Counted from the stretch's first letter, positions 18,792 to 28,151 are shown. The stretch is 64,000 nucleotides of DNA from Vibrio tasmaniensis (GCF_024347635.1 NZ_AP025510.1:2232001-2296000), one strand, 5' to 3'. Notes: generated by a model not told the origin, from the letters alone. Translations and numbers: made by a program.

Positions 18792-20135
18792 TTGACTTCT
18801 CTACTCGAACCACCATTTGAACTCGAACAAGAATGGCAACATCGAAATGACGATGAACATAAAATCAGGCGTGATGACCACCGTAGTCCGTATCAGCGTG
18901 ACCGTGCGCGGGTGCTTCACTCTGCGGCTTTTCGCCGCCTACAAGCAAAAACCCAAGTGCACGGCACTACGGTCAATGATTTCCATCGTACTCGTCTAAC
19001 TCACTCTCTTGAGGCCGCGCAACTTGGCACTGGTATCGTCGCTCAGCTGAAGAAAAAACAGCCTGAGTTTCGAGACCTATTGCCCTCAGACAGCTTAATT
19101 GATTCATTGTGTTTGGCTCACGACATCGGCCACCCGCCTTATGGCCATGGTGGTGAAGTCGCACTCAACTACATGATGCGCGACCACGGTGGCTTTGAGG
19201 GTAATGCTCAAACGTTTCGCATTGTCACTCAGTTAGAACCTTACACTGAACATCACGGGATGAATCTATCTCGACGCACTTTGTTGGGGCTGATTAAATA
19301 CCCTTCACTACTGAGCGAAGTTCAAGCCAAGACTCAATCTCAACCTGTTAAACACCAACGACAGCTTCGAGCGCGAGATTGGATGCCAGCAAAAGGCATT
19401 TATGACCACGATGAAGAGTTATTCAACTGGGTACTTGAGCCACTTTCGAGTAACGACCAACAGCTTCTAAAACAGAAAAGAAAGTCGCACACCGAGCCAC
19501 TTGAGCACAACAAAACCAAATATAAGTCACTTGATTGTTCGATCATGGAGCTTGCCGATGACATCGCATATGGCGTGCACGATTTGGAAGATGCGATTGT
19601 GCTAGGTTCAGTGACTAAAGCTCAATGGGTCGATTCTGCATACCCTCAGCTCAGAGAAATGGCTGACCCTTGGATTTGTGAGCACTTAGATTCAATTACA
19701 GAGATGTTGTTCTCTGGTGAGCAGTATCGTCGAAAAGATGCGATTGGTGGGATAGTCAACGCTCTGTTGACCAGTATCTCGATTAAGCGGGTAGATGCTA
19801 ACTTTGAGAATGTGCTGTTGGCTTACAATGCCGTACTTGAACCGAGTATGGACGCCACACTCGATAAGCTGAAGCACTTTGTCAGCGAGTTCGTGATTCA
19901 AGTCCCTCAAGTTCAGGTCATCGAATACAAGGGCCAACAGATCATCATGGATATGTTTGAAGCATTCAGCGCCGATCCTGAACGCTTGTTGCCTCTGCCC
20001 ATCAAGAAGCAATGGCAACAGCATCAAGATGAATCAAGAAAAATGCGCGTGATAGCAGATTATATTTCATCAATGACTGATGATCTTGCGCAGAAAATGC
20101 ATCAGCAACTGTTCTCAGCTCATACCGAGTTTTAA
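18792..20135 (+). CDS. dGTPase-like HD-domain dNTP triphosphohydrolase
   Basis: This protein belongs to the deoxyguanosinetriphosphate triphosphohydrolase-like family, which removes triphosphate from dNTPs. I place the start at TTG 18792, with AGGTG 5 nt upstream, giving 447 residues; an in-frame TTG lies 15 bp earlier. Metal-site motifs are RLTHSLEAAQLG (His), LCLAHDIGHPPYGHGGE (His-Asp), and the later Asp in MELADDIAYGVHDLED. HGGFEGNAQTFRI is a family signature. With yfbR immediately upstream it forms a nucleotide-pool module. Related dGTPases have been linked to phage resistance elsewhere; nothing here shows that role. Confidence 0.88.
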   Translation: MTSLLEPPFELEQEWQHRNDDEHKIRRDDHRSPYQRDRARVLHSAAFRRLQAKTQVHGTTVNDFHRTRLTHSLEAAQLGTGIVAQLKKKQPEFRDLLPSDSLIDSLCLAHDIGHPPYGHGGEVALNYMMRDHGGFEGNAQTFRIVTQLEPYTEHHGMNLSRRTLLGLIKYPSLLSEVQAKTQSQPVKHQRQLRARDWMPAKGIYDHDEELFNWVLEPLSSNDQQLLKQKRKSHTEPLEHNKTKYKSLDCSIMELADDIAYGVHDLEDAIVLGSVTKAQWVDSAYPQLREMADPWICEHLDSITEMLFSGEQYRRKDAIGGIVNALLTSISIKRVDANFENVLLAYNAVLEPSMDATLDKLKHFVSEFVIQVPQVQVIEYKGQQIIMDMFEAFSADPERLLPLPIKKQWQQHQDESRKMRVIADYISSMTDDLAQKMHQQLFSAHTEF

Positions 20136-20161
20136 TTGCTGACTCACTTGACTAAAACGGC

Positions 20162-20761
20162 TTAATCTAAGTAATTTTTTTCAAATACACCTGGCGGCAT
20201 TTGATTGATTTGAAACTGAATCATTTGGTCAAATGCCGTTAGCAAAGGGCTAAAGTCGCCATCACTCTCTAACAAGCTAAGCAAATGATAACCAGCTTCA
20301 ACGGTAGAAAGACTGTTTTCACTAGGTGCTTTGCGAATTCGGTAATTACCCTTTAGGTCTTTCGGCAAGTGAACCGTGTTCAACGCATGCAAGTTACTCG
20401 ATACTTGCCACATCTTGAATGCTTTCTTCCACGTCCCATCCAATAAAATCACACGCAACTTCTTACTTGGACATGTTGCCGACTCAACGGAAACAGAGTT
20501 TTCACTTGGGTATAAAATCACATGTTGATACTGTTCATCGGCCAGCAATGCGTTCAATTGATCGTTGTCTGAAAAATCTTCACCGACAAGCGTCACGCTG
20601 TTATTTAGAGATAACGAGAGGATACGCGCAGTTCCCATCGGGCGATGCTCTTCTGATGGATGCTGAAGAATGATAAGCTCAACATTCGATTCGAGTGGTG
20701 TAACCCACTGACAAATACAAGCTTTCAAAGCCTTGCTGCATTGGGGGCAATAACGAGACAT
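20162..20761 (-). CDS. tapT: DTW-domain tRNA-uridine aminocarboxypropyltransferase
   Basis: TapT (YfiP) forms acp3U at position 47 of certain tRNAs using S-adenosylmethionine. The 199-residue protein has the family DTW motif as DGTW (108-111). Its N-terminal cysteine cluster (Cys5, Cys8, Cys15, Cys17) is likely a zinc site. C-terminal YRIRKAPSENSLSTVEA also matches the family. It is divergent from the rhombosortase. If that gene starts at 20771, only 9 bp separate the start codons, so its promoter must lie inside tapT. Confidence 0.9.
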   Translation of the reverse strand: MSRYCPQCSKALKACICQWVTPLESNVELIILQHPSEEHRPMGTARILSLSLNNSVTLVGEDFSDNDQLNALLADEQYQHVILYPSENSVSVESATCPSKKLRVILLDGTWKKAFKMWQVSSNLHALNTVHLPKDLKGNYRIRKAPSENSLSTVEAGYHLLSLLESDGDFSPLLTAFDQMIQFQINQMPPGVFEKNYLD

Positions 20762-20770
20762 GGATTTAAT

Positions 20771-21319
20771 GTGTACCCTGTTTTAATTTTCACTTCACTT
20801 TTATGCGTCTTATTCCAATTTGAGCCAATACAAGCTTGGGTCGTTTGGGATAGCAATGCGATTGCCGAAGGGCAATGGTGGCGGATCCTAACAGGAAACT
20901 TTTCACATACCAACACCTCGCACCTTCTGATGAATCTAGCAGGCTTGTGGATCATCAGCTATCTGTTTCAACCGAGCAAAAAACAGCTTGCGGTTGCTTT
21001 GCTTGTGATTAGCTTAGTGAATGGAATCGCTCTGCTGCTTTCGACTATTCAGATCTATGTCGGCCTATCTGGCACTTTGCATGGGTTGTTTGGCTTATTT
21101 GCGCTCAGAGAAGCTTTAAGCGGTAGGAAATCTAGTTGGCTGTTAGTTTTCGGATTAGTCGCTAAGATTGCTTGGGAGCAGCTTGTTGGCCCTTCTAGCA
21201 CGACAGGCGAACTGATTAATGCGCGTGTCGCCATTGAAGCCCACCTAGCAGGTGCACTGGCCGGGGGCTTCATGGCTGTGGTTTCATTTCTAATGAATAA
21301 AAAAACGGATCAAAGCTGA
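20771..21319 (+). CDS. rrtA: Rhombosortase (rhomboid-family protease for GlyGly-CTERM proteins)
   Basis: Rhombosortase is an intramembrane serine protease that processes proteins with a GlyGly-CTERM anchor before type II secretion. The frame is open from 20660, but that start lies inside tapT. I favour GTG 20771, with TGGA 6 nt upstream, giving 182 residues and beginning at the first membrane helix. About six helices are predicted. The nucleophile is Ser100 in GLSGTLHG (the rhombosortase form of the rhomboid GxSG), and the base is His158 in EAHLAGALAGG. His46 in FSHTNTSHLLMN is the conserved early His. No GlyGly-CTERM substrate is encoded in this window. Start confidence is moderate. Confidence 0.83.
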   Translation: MYPVLIFTSLLCVLFQFEPIQAWVVWDSNAIAEGQWWRILTGNFSHTNTSHLLMNLAGLWIISYLFQPSKKQLAVALLVISLVNGIALLLSTIQIYVGLSGTLHGLFGLFALREALSGRKSSWLLVFGLVAKIAWEQLVGPSSTTGELINARVAIEAHLAGALAGGFMAVVSFLMNKKTDQS

Positions 21320-21609
21320 ATTCTTTCGCGGTTCTTTTTAACCGTGGCTTCACCTATCCCTTTGACACTCACCAAATCATCAGCAGTCATAAACACACCG
21401 TTTTTATCTCTGTAATCGACGATCTCTTGGGCTTTCTTATCCCCCACACCAACCAATAGTGCTGACAGCTCTTCTGCTGTCGCGGTATTGATGTTGACCG
21501 TAATCTCAATGCCATCGTAAAGCTCAGCTTTAGTTGGGCTATCAGAAAGCGCTGGGGAGCTCAGGGTCATCAGAAATGAAAGAAGTAGTGTTGAATATAT
21601 CGTGCGCAT
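21310..21609 (-). CDS. ComEA-like helix-hairpin-helix protein
   Basis: A 99-residue secreted protein with a signal peptide (about residues 1-22, ending SPALS). It has one ComEA-type domain with two helix-hairpin-helix motifs: NINTATAEELSALLVGVGDKKAQEIVDYR and VSVKGIGEATVKKN. ComEA homologues bind incoming DNA in the periplasm during natural transformation. In Vibrio several short HhH proteins exist, so this one may or may not be the competence protein. Its 3' end overlaps the convergent rhombosortase gene by 10 bp. Confidence 0.8.
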   Translation of the reverse strand: MRTIYSTLLLSFLMTLSSPALSDSPTKAELYDGIEITVNINTATAEELSALLVGVGDKKAQEIVDYRDKNGVFMTADDLVSVKGIGEATVKKNRERIQL

Positions 21610-21683
21610 AAACTGTTCCTTTGTTCAAAAAACGTAACTTATGCATTTGCCGCGCTAGATAACACAATCACCAGATAAAAATA

Positions 21684-21709
21684 AAGCGGGTCACCTAAGT
21701 GACCCGCTT
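21684..21709 (-). terminator. Terminator of ppiD
   Basis: AAGCGGGTCAC pairs perfectly with GTGACCCGCTT around CTAA. On the minus strand it runs into TATTTTTA. It lies 126 bp beyond the ppiD stop and may be bidirectional. Confidence 0.82.
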
Positions 21710-21786
21710 CGTTATACATCTTATTTTCATCAGCTTGTTTGTTGGCTCACAAATCTGAATTGGAGCCTAACATCATATGTTGATTC

Positions 21787-21823
21787 TCAGTAGTCAATCA
21801 TCAAGTTGATCTTGCTACTGAGA
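21787..21823. repeat. Long imperfect inverted repeat just after ppiD
   Basis: CTCAGTAG and CTACTGAG bracket a second inner repeat, ATCAA-G-TTGAT, giving a 37-nt cruciform-like element 11 bp after the ppiD stop. No T-run follows. It may protect the mRNA 3' end. Confidence 0.55.
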
Positions 21824-21834
21824 TAATCAAACGC

Positions 21835-23700
21835 TTACTGACCTTGACCCACTACGTAGTATTCAACGTCTGCGTTTTTGCGCAGTACGTTTAGTACATT
21901 AGTAAGATCTTGTTGGTTACCAACACGCTCTAACTGCGCACCAAGTTGTGTACTGTAAGCTGGGTTGATTTCAGCCGTTACTTTAGAAAGCTCAACAACA
22001 ACGATGTTACCGTCTTGGTCTTTAGACTGACCGAACACAGCTTGGCCTGCTTCTGGTTTCGCTAGAGCGAATACAGACGCCGCTAGTGGCGAGTTACGGT
22101 CAATCGTTTCAAGTTCAGTGAACTCAAGGCTGTTATCTGCCAGTACAGCTTCGTTGCCTTGCTTAAGCTCGTTCACTAGAGAAACACCTAGCTCTACCGC
22201 TTGTTGCTCTGCTTTTACAGCAGATAGTGCAGCGACAACTTGATCTTTCACTTCAGCTAGAGGAAGAACTGTTTCGTCGCGAGTCTCTTCTACACGTACA
22301 ACAATCACGTGCTCAGGAGCCAATTCGATAACTTCAGAGTTCAAACCGTCTTCTTTCACTTCAGGGCTCAAGATAGCTTGCATAACGGCAGGCGTCATCA
22401 GAACTTCTGGAGCGTCAATTTGCGAGATGAAATCTGTTGTCGTGATCTTTGCGTTGATAGCTTCTGCAGAGTCATCTAGAGAATCTGGAAATTCAAACGC
22501 TACTTTTTCTAGCTCAGTTTGCTGTTCGTAGAACTGATCTACAGCGTGCTGGTCTAGTAATTCTTGCTTAATATCAGTAGCAACTTCTGTGTAAGCCTGA
22601 GCTTGAGACGCTTTTACTTCATCTAGCTTGATGATGTGGTAGCCGAAATCAGATTTAACTAGGCCAGTAGTATCGCCAATATTCTCAAGAGCGAAAGCCG
22701 CGTCTTCGAATGCTGGGTCCATAACGTCACGTTCAATCCAACCTAAGTCACCGCCAACGTCTGCACTACCGAAGTCGTCAGACTTCTCTTCTGCTAGCGT
22801 AGCAAAATCAGCGCCTGCATTTAGCTCGTCTAGGATTGACTGTGCTTTCGCTTCGTCATCACCTTGAACTAGGATGTGGCTAACTTTACGTTGCTCTTCA
22901 GTAGAGTACTTGTCTAGGTGCTCTTGGTAGTATTTCTGAGCTTCCTCATCGCTAACTTCAAGCTGCGATTTAAGCGCTTCAGCAGAAAGCTCGATGTAAG
23001 ACACTTTAGCCTGCTCTGGACGAGTGTAAGCCGCAGGGTTCTCTTGGTAGTACTGTTCGATTTGCTCGTCAGTTAACTCGATGTTTTTCGCTAGGTCAGC
23101 AACAGACAGTGTCACTGTGCGAATATCACGAGTTTGAGCAATAAGCTTGCTCTGAATATCGATTTCGCCTTGAAGAACAAATTCACTGCCTTGAAGTGCA
23201 GTAACCAGTTGATTACGCATTAGGTCACGACGCATGTATTCAGCGAAGCTTTCTGCGCTGAAACCTGCACGACGCAGTGCTGATTGGTAAACTTCTTGGT
23301 CGAATTGACCAGCCGTTTGGAACTGAGGCATTTCTAGAATCATGGTACGGATTTGAGAATCACTGATTCGTAGGCCTAAAGATTCAGCTTGCTGCTCAAG
23401 TAGAACATCGTTGATCATGCGATCAAGTACTGACTTACGGAAAGACTCTACGTATGCAGGGTCTGCAAGCATTTGAGCGAAGTAATCGCCAAGTTGAGAT
23501 TGCATGCGATTACGTTCGTTTTGGTAAGCTTGTTCGAACTCACCACGAGCAATTTCTGTGTTGCCAACTTTAGCTGCTGCGTTGTTACCGCCACCGGTGA
23601 TGTAGCTGCCTACACCTGCGAATACGAATGACAGGATAATCAACCCAAGGATAATTTTTACCGCGATGCTATTCACGCCTTCGCGTAATCGATCCATCAT
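21835..23700 (-). CDS. ppiD: Periplasmic chaperone PpiD
   Basis: PpiD is anchored in the inner membrane and assists proteins emerging from the SecYEG translocon. The 621-residue sequence has a cytoplasmic start (MMDRLREGVNSIA), a single membrane helix (about 15-35), and a SurA-like N-terminal chaperone region. A parvulin domain lies near residues 265-360 (KVSHILVQGDDEAKAQSILDEL and DLGWIERDVMDPAFE), followed by a C-terminal chaperone part. Length and order match the family. It follows hupB, as in E. coli, with a hairpin-rich gap between them. Confidence 0.94.
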   Translation of the reverse strand: MMDRLREGVNSIAVKIILGLIILSFVFAGVGSYITGGGNNAAAKVGNTEIARGEFEQAYQNERNRMQSQLGDYFAQMLADPAYVESFRKSVLDRMINDVLLEQQAESLGLRISDSQIRTMILEMPQFQTAGQFDQEVYQSALRRAGFSAESFAEYMRRDLMRNQLVTALQGSEFVLQGEIDIQSKLIAQTRDIRTVTLSVADLAKNIELTDEQIEQYYQENPAAYTRPEQAKVSYIELSAEALKSQLEVSDEEAQKYYQEHLDKYSTEEQRKVSHILVQGDDEAKAQSILDELNAGADFATLAEEKSDDFGSADVGGDLGWIERDVMDPAFEDAAFALENIGDTTGLVKSDFGYHIIKLDEVKASQAQAYTEVATDIKQELLDQHAVDQFYEQQTELEKVAFEFPDSLDDSAEAINAKITTTDFISQIDAPEVLMTPAVMQAILSPEVKEDGLNSEVIELAPEHVIVVRVEETRDETVLPLAEVKDQVVAALSAVKAEQQAVELGVSLVNELKQGNEAVLADNSLEFTELETIDRNSPLAASVFALAKPEAGQAVFGQSKDQDGNIVVVELSKVTAEINPAYSTQLGAQLERVGNQQDLTNVLNVLRKNADVEYYVVGQGQ

Positions 23701-23776
23701 AATTTAAGTGCTCTCCGGATATGAAGCATTGGCTTCAAAATAAAAATCTATTCACGCGATATTATCAGAAAAAGAA

Positions 23777-23799
23777 ATGCGCATCAGTAGGATGCGCAT
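23777..23799 (-). terminator. Terminator of hupB
   Basis: ATGCGCATC and GATGCGCAT pair around a 5-nt loop. On the minus strand the stem is followed by TTTCTTTTTCT. It is about 125 bp after the hupB stop and 77 bp before the ppiD start. Confidence 0.75.
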
Positions 23800-23815
23800 A
23801 ATTTAAATAAGTTCA

Positions 23816-23869
23816 ATGTGCTTTGCACATATACTGTTTAAAAAAATGAAACATCATTGTTCAAACAGT
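23816..23869. repeat. Two further inverted repeats between hupB and ppiD
   Basis: ATGTGC-TTT-GCACAT (23816-23830) and ACTGTTT...AAACAGT (23833-23869, 23-nt interior) follow each other within the hupB 3' region. Together with the terminator at 23777 they make three consecutive structures. Confidence 0.55.
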
Positions 23870-23922
23870 AAACGCATATTACTGCCTTCCCCTCACAAAA
23901 CTCGAGGTTTCAGCAACAAAAA

Positions 23923-24195
23923 TTAGTTACATGCGTCTTTAAGTGCTTTACCCGCTTTGAAGCCAGGTACTTTAGCTTCTGCGATTTGGATCTCTTCACC
24001 AGTTTTTGGGTTACGACCTGTACGAGCAGCACGAGTACGAACACTGAAAGTACCAAAGCCAACAAGTGCAACTTGGTCGCCTGATTGTAGCGTTGTGCCA
24101 ACTGCTTCGATGAAAGCGTCTAGAGCGCGACCAGCTGAAGCTTTAGAGATGTCTGCGTTTTCTGCGATTGATTCTACTAGTTGTGTTTTATTCAC
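23923..24195 (-). CDS. hupB: DNA-binding protein HU-beta
   Basis: HU bends and compacts DNA and is a major nucleoid protein. The correct product is 90 residues beginning at GTG 24195 ([19 protein letters not shown]); AGGGGA lies 6 nt upstream. A longer in-frame ATG start would add residues absent from the family. The conserved DNA-binding arm appears as [18 protein letters not shown] and the C-terminus as [15 protein letters not shown]. The gene lies between lon and ppiD in the usual order, and a strong terminator after lon (24319-24358) implies its own promoter. Confidence 0.96.
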   Translation of the reverse strand: MNKTQLVESIAENADISKASAGRALDAFIEAVGTTLQSGDQVALVGFGTFSVRTRAARTGRNPKTGEEIQIAEAKVPGFKAGKALKDACN

Positions 24196-24318
24196 TGTTT
24201 TTCCCCTATGTGTCATCTGTGACTACTTCTCGATGACTGTACGTTCCATTTTGGTTTTAATTTAGCCGCAAGCCTTATTACAAAAGGGCTGCCGCTTTAG
24301 TCGAATAACTTAGCGTCC

Positions 24319-24358
24319 AAAAAAAACGCTGACAAGCCTTTTCGGGCCTATCAGCGTA
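24319..24358 (-). terminator. Terminator of lon
   Basis: ACGCTGA pairs with TCAGCGT, and an inner GGCC-type stem extends it. On the minus strand a run of eight T follows. It is about 29 bp past the lon stop. Confidence 0.88.
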
Positions 24359-24386
24359 ATTCTTTACTTATTTTTGCTATGCATCA

Positions 24387-26738
24387 CTATTTTTTCACGT
24401 CGAACTCGACCCCTGACGGATCTCGTTCTAGTGCGACTTTCAGTACTTCATCAATCCATTGAACCGGAATCACCTTCAAGTCAGCGATTACGTTGTCTGG
24501 AATCTCTTCCAAATCACGTTCATTGTCTTTAGGAATCAAGACTGTTTTGATGCCACCGCGGTGCGCTGCAAGCAGCTTTTCTTTCAAGCCACCGATAGGT
24601 AAAACTTCACCACGAAGGGTAATTTCACCTGTCATACCCACCTCTGCTTTCACAGGGTTACCCGTTAAGCTAGAGACCAATGCAGTACACATTGCGATAC
24701 CCGCACTCGGGCCATCTTTTGGCGTTGCACCTTCCGGTACGTGAACATGAATGTCACGTTTCTCGTAGAAATCGGTGTTAATACCCAAATTTTCAGCACG
24801 AGAGCGAACCACGGTCATTGCCGCTTGAATCGACTCTTTCATCACATCGCCCAGTGAACCGGTTTGCGTTAGCTTACCTTTACCTGGCATGGATTCAGTT
24901 TCGATAGTCAGTAGATCGCCACCGACTTGAGTCCACGCTAAGCCAGTTACTTGGCCGATACGGTTGCTTTCATCCGCTTTACCGAAGTCATGACGTTGCA
25001 CGCCTAAGTACTCTTTCAGGTTATCAATGTTAACCGTTACAGAGTTAAGGTCGCTGTCTAACAAGATATTCTTCACTGCTTTACGACAGATCTTAGAGAT
25101 TTCACGCTCTAGGCTACGCACACCCGCTTCACGCGTGTAGTAACGAATGATGCCGATGATTGCAGAGTCTTCAATCTCAATCTCATGAGGCTTAAGACCG
25201 TTGCGTTGAACTTGCTTGTCCAATAGGTGGCTCTTAGCAATGTTCAGCTTTTCATCTTCTGTGTAACCCGACAGGCGAATCACTTCCATACGGTCCAATA
25301 GTGGGCCAGGAATATCCATAGAGTTAGATGTTGCCACAAACATCACATCAGACAGATCGTAATCGACTTCTAGGTAGTGATCGTTGAATGCGTTGTTTTG
25401 CTCAGGGTCTAGAACTTCTAGAAGAGCTGAAGATGGGTCGCCACGCATATCAGAAGACATCTTGTCGATTTCATCTAATAGGAACAGTGGGTTCTTAACG
25501 CCAACTTTAGACATCTTCTGGATTAACTTACCCGGAAGTGAACCGATGTACGTACGACGGTGACCACGAATCTCAGCTTCATCACGAACGCCGCCTAGCG
25601 CCATACGTGTGTACTTACGACCCGTTGCTGCTGCAATCGAACGGCCTAGTGAAGTTTTACCAACACCAGGAGGACCAACAAGACAAAGGATTGGACCTTT
25701 CAGCTTGTTGATACGGTTTTGTACTGCCAAGTATTCAAGAATACGTTCTTTAACACGCTCTAAGCCGTAGTGATCTTCGTTTAAGATCTCTTCCGCTTTG
25801 GCTAAATTCTTTTTAACTTTTGAACGCTTAGCCCAAGGAACACCAACCATCCAATCAATGTAGCTACGTACTACTGTTGCTTCAGCAGACATTGGCGACA
25901 TCATTTTCAGTTTTTGCAGTTCTTGCTCAGTTTTCTCACGAGCTTCTTGAGGCATCTTTGAATCTTCGATCTTCTTCTTCAGAGTCTCGAATTCATCAGG
26001 TGCGTCGTCCATCTCGCCAAGTTCTTTCTGAATCGCTTTCATTTGCTCATTCAGGTAGTACTCACGCTGAGACTTTTCCATCTGTTTCTTAACGCGGCCA
26101 CGGATGCGTTTTTCAACTTGTAGGATGTCAATTTCTGACTCCATTTGGCCCATCAAGAATTCCAGACGTTCCGTCACATCAGAAATTTCTAGAACGTGCT
26201 GCTTATCTGCCAGTTTAAGTGGCATGTGCGCAGCAATAGTATCAGCAAGGCGTGCAGCCTCATCAATACCGTTCAGCGATGTTAGAACCTCTGGTGGAAT
26301 TTTTTTGTTCAGCTTAATAAAGCCTTCGAATTGATTGATCGCACTGCGAACAACCACTTCTTGTTCTTTTTCGTCAAGTTCTGAGGTTACAACGTATTCG
26401 GCATCCGCTAAGAAAAACTCACTCTCTTTGAACTGGTGAATTTTTGCACGCTGCTGACCTTCGACAAGTACTTTTACGGTACCATCTGGCAGCTTTAGCA
26501 ACTGAAGAATAGTAGCGACTGTACCTACGTTAAATAGGTCGTCGATTGAAGGCTCATCAGTGTCCGCTTCTTTCTGCGCTACAAGTAGTACTTGTTTGTT
26601 AGCTTCCATTGCCGATTCAAGGCAAGTAATCGATTTTTCACGACCAACAAACAATGGAATAACCATGTGTGGGTAAACCACTACATCACGTAGAGGTAGC
26701 ACGGGGATTTCGATACGCTCGGAACGTTCCAAGTTCAT
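24387..26738 (-). CDS. lon: ATP-dependent protease Lon
   Basis: Lon degrades misfolded and regulatory proteins in the cytoplasm. The 783-residue protein has the N-terminal substrate domain (IPVLPLRDVVVYPHMVIPLF) and an AAA+ module with Walker A GPPGVGKTS and FLLDEIDKM. The C-terminal Ser-Lys protease has Ser678 in DGPSAGIAM and Lys721 in the GGLKEKLLAAHRGG region. Length equals the E. coli enzyme within one residue. It has its own terminator and a sigma-32-type promoter in the gap to clpX, so it should be induced by heat. Confidence 0.98.
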   Translation of the reverse strand: MNLERSERIEIPVLPLRDVVVYPHMVIPLFVGREKSITCLESAMEANKQVLLVAQKEADTDEPSIDDLFNVGTVATILQLLKLPDGTVKVLVEGQQRAKIHQFKESEFFLADAEYVVTSELDEKEQEVVVRSAINQFEGFIKLNKKIPPEVLTSLNGIDEAARLADTIAAHMPLKLADKQHVLEISDVTERLEFLMGQMESEIDILQVEKRIRGRVKKQMEKSQREYYLNEQMKAIQKELGEMDDAPDEFETLKKKIEDSKMPQEAREKTEQELQKLKMMSPMSAEATVVRSYIDWMVGVPWAKRSKVKKNLAKAEEILNEDHYGLERVKERILEYLAVQNRINKLKGPILCLVGPPGVGKTSLGRSIAAATGRKYTRMALGGVRDEAEIRGHRRTYIGSLPGKLIQKMSKVGVKNPLFLLDEIDKMSSDMRGDPSSALLEVLDPEQNNAFNDHYLEVDYDLSDVMFVATSNSMDIPGPLLDRMEVIRLSGYTEDEKLNIAKSHLLDKQVQRNGLKPHEIEIEDSAIIGIIRYYTREAGVRSLEREISKICRKAVKNILLDSDLNSVTVNIDNLKEYLGVQRHDFGKADESNRIGQVTGLAWTQVGGDLLTIETESMPGKGKLTQTGSLGDVMKESIQAAMTVVRSRAENLGINTDFYEKRDIHVHVPEGATPKDGPSAGIAMCTALVSSLTGNPVKAEVGMTGEITLRGEVLPIGGLKEKLLAAHRGGIKTVLIPKDNERDLEEIPDNVIADLKVIPVQWIDEVLKVALERDPSGVEFDVKK

Positions 26739-26772
26739 ATATTTCTCTCTTCCGCTTTAACTTATAAAGCAG

Positions 26773-26801
26773 TATATGGGGCTTAAACGACTGGATTCAA
26801 T
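26773..26801 (-). promoter_or_regulatory. Heat-shock (sigma-32) promoter of lon
   Basis: On the minus strand ATTGAAT (26795-26801) and CCCCATATA (26773-26781) are separated by 13 bp. The sigma-32 consensus is CTTGAAA and CCCCATNTA with a spacer of about 11-16. The -10 box fits in full and the -35 box in five of seven positions. Confidence 0.75.
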
Positions 26802-26813
26802 GGAAGAATAAAA

Positions 26814-26842
26814 AAAAGGAGGTAATTGCTTACCTCCTTTTT
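26814..26842 (-). terminator. Terminator of clpX
   Basis: AAAAGGAGGTAA pairs with TTACCTCCTTTT around TTGC, with T-rich flanks on both strands. It separates clpX from the lon promoter. Confidence 0.9.
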
Positions 26843-26870
26843 CAATTTGAGTGTGTTGTCTTAAAAAGAC

Positions 26871-28151
26871 CTACTCTGCAACAGCTGCTTGATTCTCTGA
26901 GTTGCTGTAAATCAATAGTGGTTCTGACTCACCATTAATTACCGACTCATCAATCACAACCTTGCTTACATCAGTTGAAGATGGCAGTTCGTACATAGTT
27001 TCTAGTAGAACACCTTCCAAGATAGAGCGTAGACCACGAGCACCCGTTTTACGGTTCATTGCTTTCTTCGCAATTGCGCGTAGGGCGTCTTCACGGAATT
27101 CTAACTCTGTATCCTCAAGTTCAAATAATGCAGCGTACTGTTTTGTCAGTGCATTCTTTGGCTCACAAAGGATTTGGATTAGCGCTTCTTCATCAAGCTC
27201 TGTCAGTGTTGTTGTAACAGGTAGACGACCAATGAATTCTGGAATCAAACCATACTTCACTAGATCTTCAGGTTCTACTTGAGTGAACAGTTCACCGATA
27301 GTTTTGGTTTCGTCTTTTGAACGCACTTCTGCGCCAAAGCCGATACCTGAACCTGTTTCTACACGTTGCTCAATCACTTTATCTAGGCCGGCAAACGCAC
27401 CACCACAGATAAATAGGATCTTAGACGTGTCCACTTGCAAGAACTCTTGCTGTGGATGCTTACGACCACCTTGAGGTGGAACTGAAGCCACTGTACCTTC
27501 AACAAGTTTTAATAGAGCTTGCTGTACACCTTCACCAGACACGTCACGCGTGATCGATGGGTTTTCAGCTTTACGAGAAATCTTATCGATTTCATCGATG
27601 TAAACAATGCCGCGTTCCGCTTTCGCTACGTCGTAATCACATTTCTGAAGCAACTTCTGGATGATGTTTTCAACATCTTCGCCCACATAACCCGCTTCGG
27701 TTAGTGTTGTTGCATCTGCCATTGTGAAAGGAACGTCTAGGAAACGAGCCAGTGTTTCAGCCAGTAGGGTTTTACCACTACCAGTAGGACCGATAAGAAG
27801 AATGTTACTCTTACCTAGCTCTACGCCTTCAGCCGTCGTATCACCATTACGTAAACGCTTGTAGTGGTTATATACTGCAACTGCTAGCACTTTTTTCGCG
27901 TATTCTTGACCGATTACATAGTCGTCAAGATGTTCACGAATCTCACGCGGCGTTGGCAGCGATTCCGATTCTTTCTTTGGAAGAACATCTTTAATTTCTT
28001 CACGAATAATGTCGTTACAAAGATCGACACATTCATCACAAATGTAAACAGAAGGACCTGCGATTAACTTGCGAACTTCGTGCTGGCTTTTGCCACAGAA
28101 AGAGCAGTAAAGCAATTTACCGCTACCACCCTCTTTGCTTTTATCTGTCAT
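26871..28151 (-). CDS. clpX: ATP-dependent Clp protease ATPase subunit ClpX
   Basis: ClpX unfolds tagged substrates and feeds them to ClpP. The 426-residue protein begins with a four-cysteine zinc domain ([13 protein letters not shown] ... [10 protein letters not shown]). It then has the AAA+ core with Walker A GPTGSGKT and Walker [10 protein letters not shown]. The ClpP-contacting IGF loop is visible in [10 protein letters not shown]. It follows clpP after about 80 bp and ends in a strong terminator. Confidence 0.98.
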   Translation of the reverse strand: MTDKSKEGGSGKLLYCSFCGKSQHEVRKLIAGPSVYICDECVDLCNDIIREEIKDVLPKKESESLPTPREIREHLDDYVIGQEYAKKVLAVAVYNHYKRLRNGDTTAEGVELGKSNILLIGPTGSGKTLLAETLARFLDVPFTMADATTLTEAGYVGEDVENIIQKLLQKCDYDVAKAERGIVYIDEIDKISRKAENPSITRDVSGEGVQQALLKLVEGTVASVPPQGGRKHPQQEFLQVDTSKILFICGGAFAGLDKVIEQRVETGSGIGFGAEVRSKDETKTIGELFTQVEPEDLVKYGLIPEFIGRLPVTTTLTELDEEALIQILCEPKNALTKQYAALFELEDTELEFREDALRAIAKKAMNRKTGARGLRSILEGVLLETMYELPSSTDVSKVVIDESVINGESEPLLIYSNSENQAAVAE

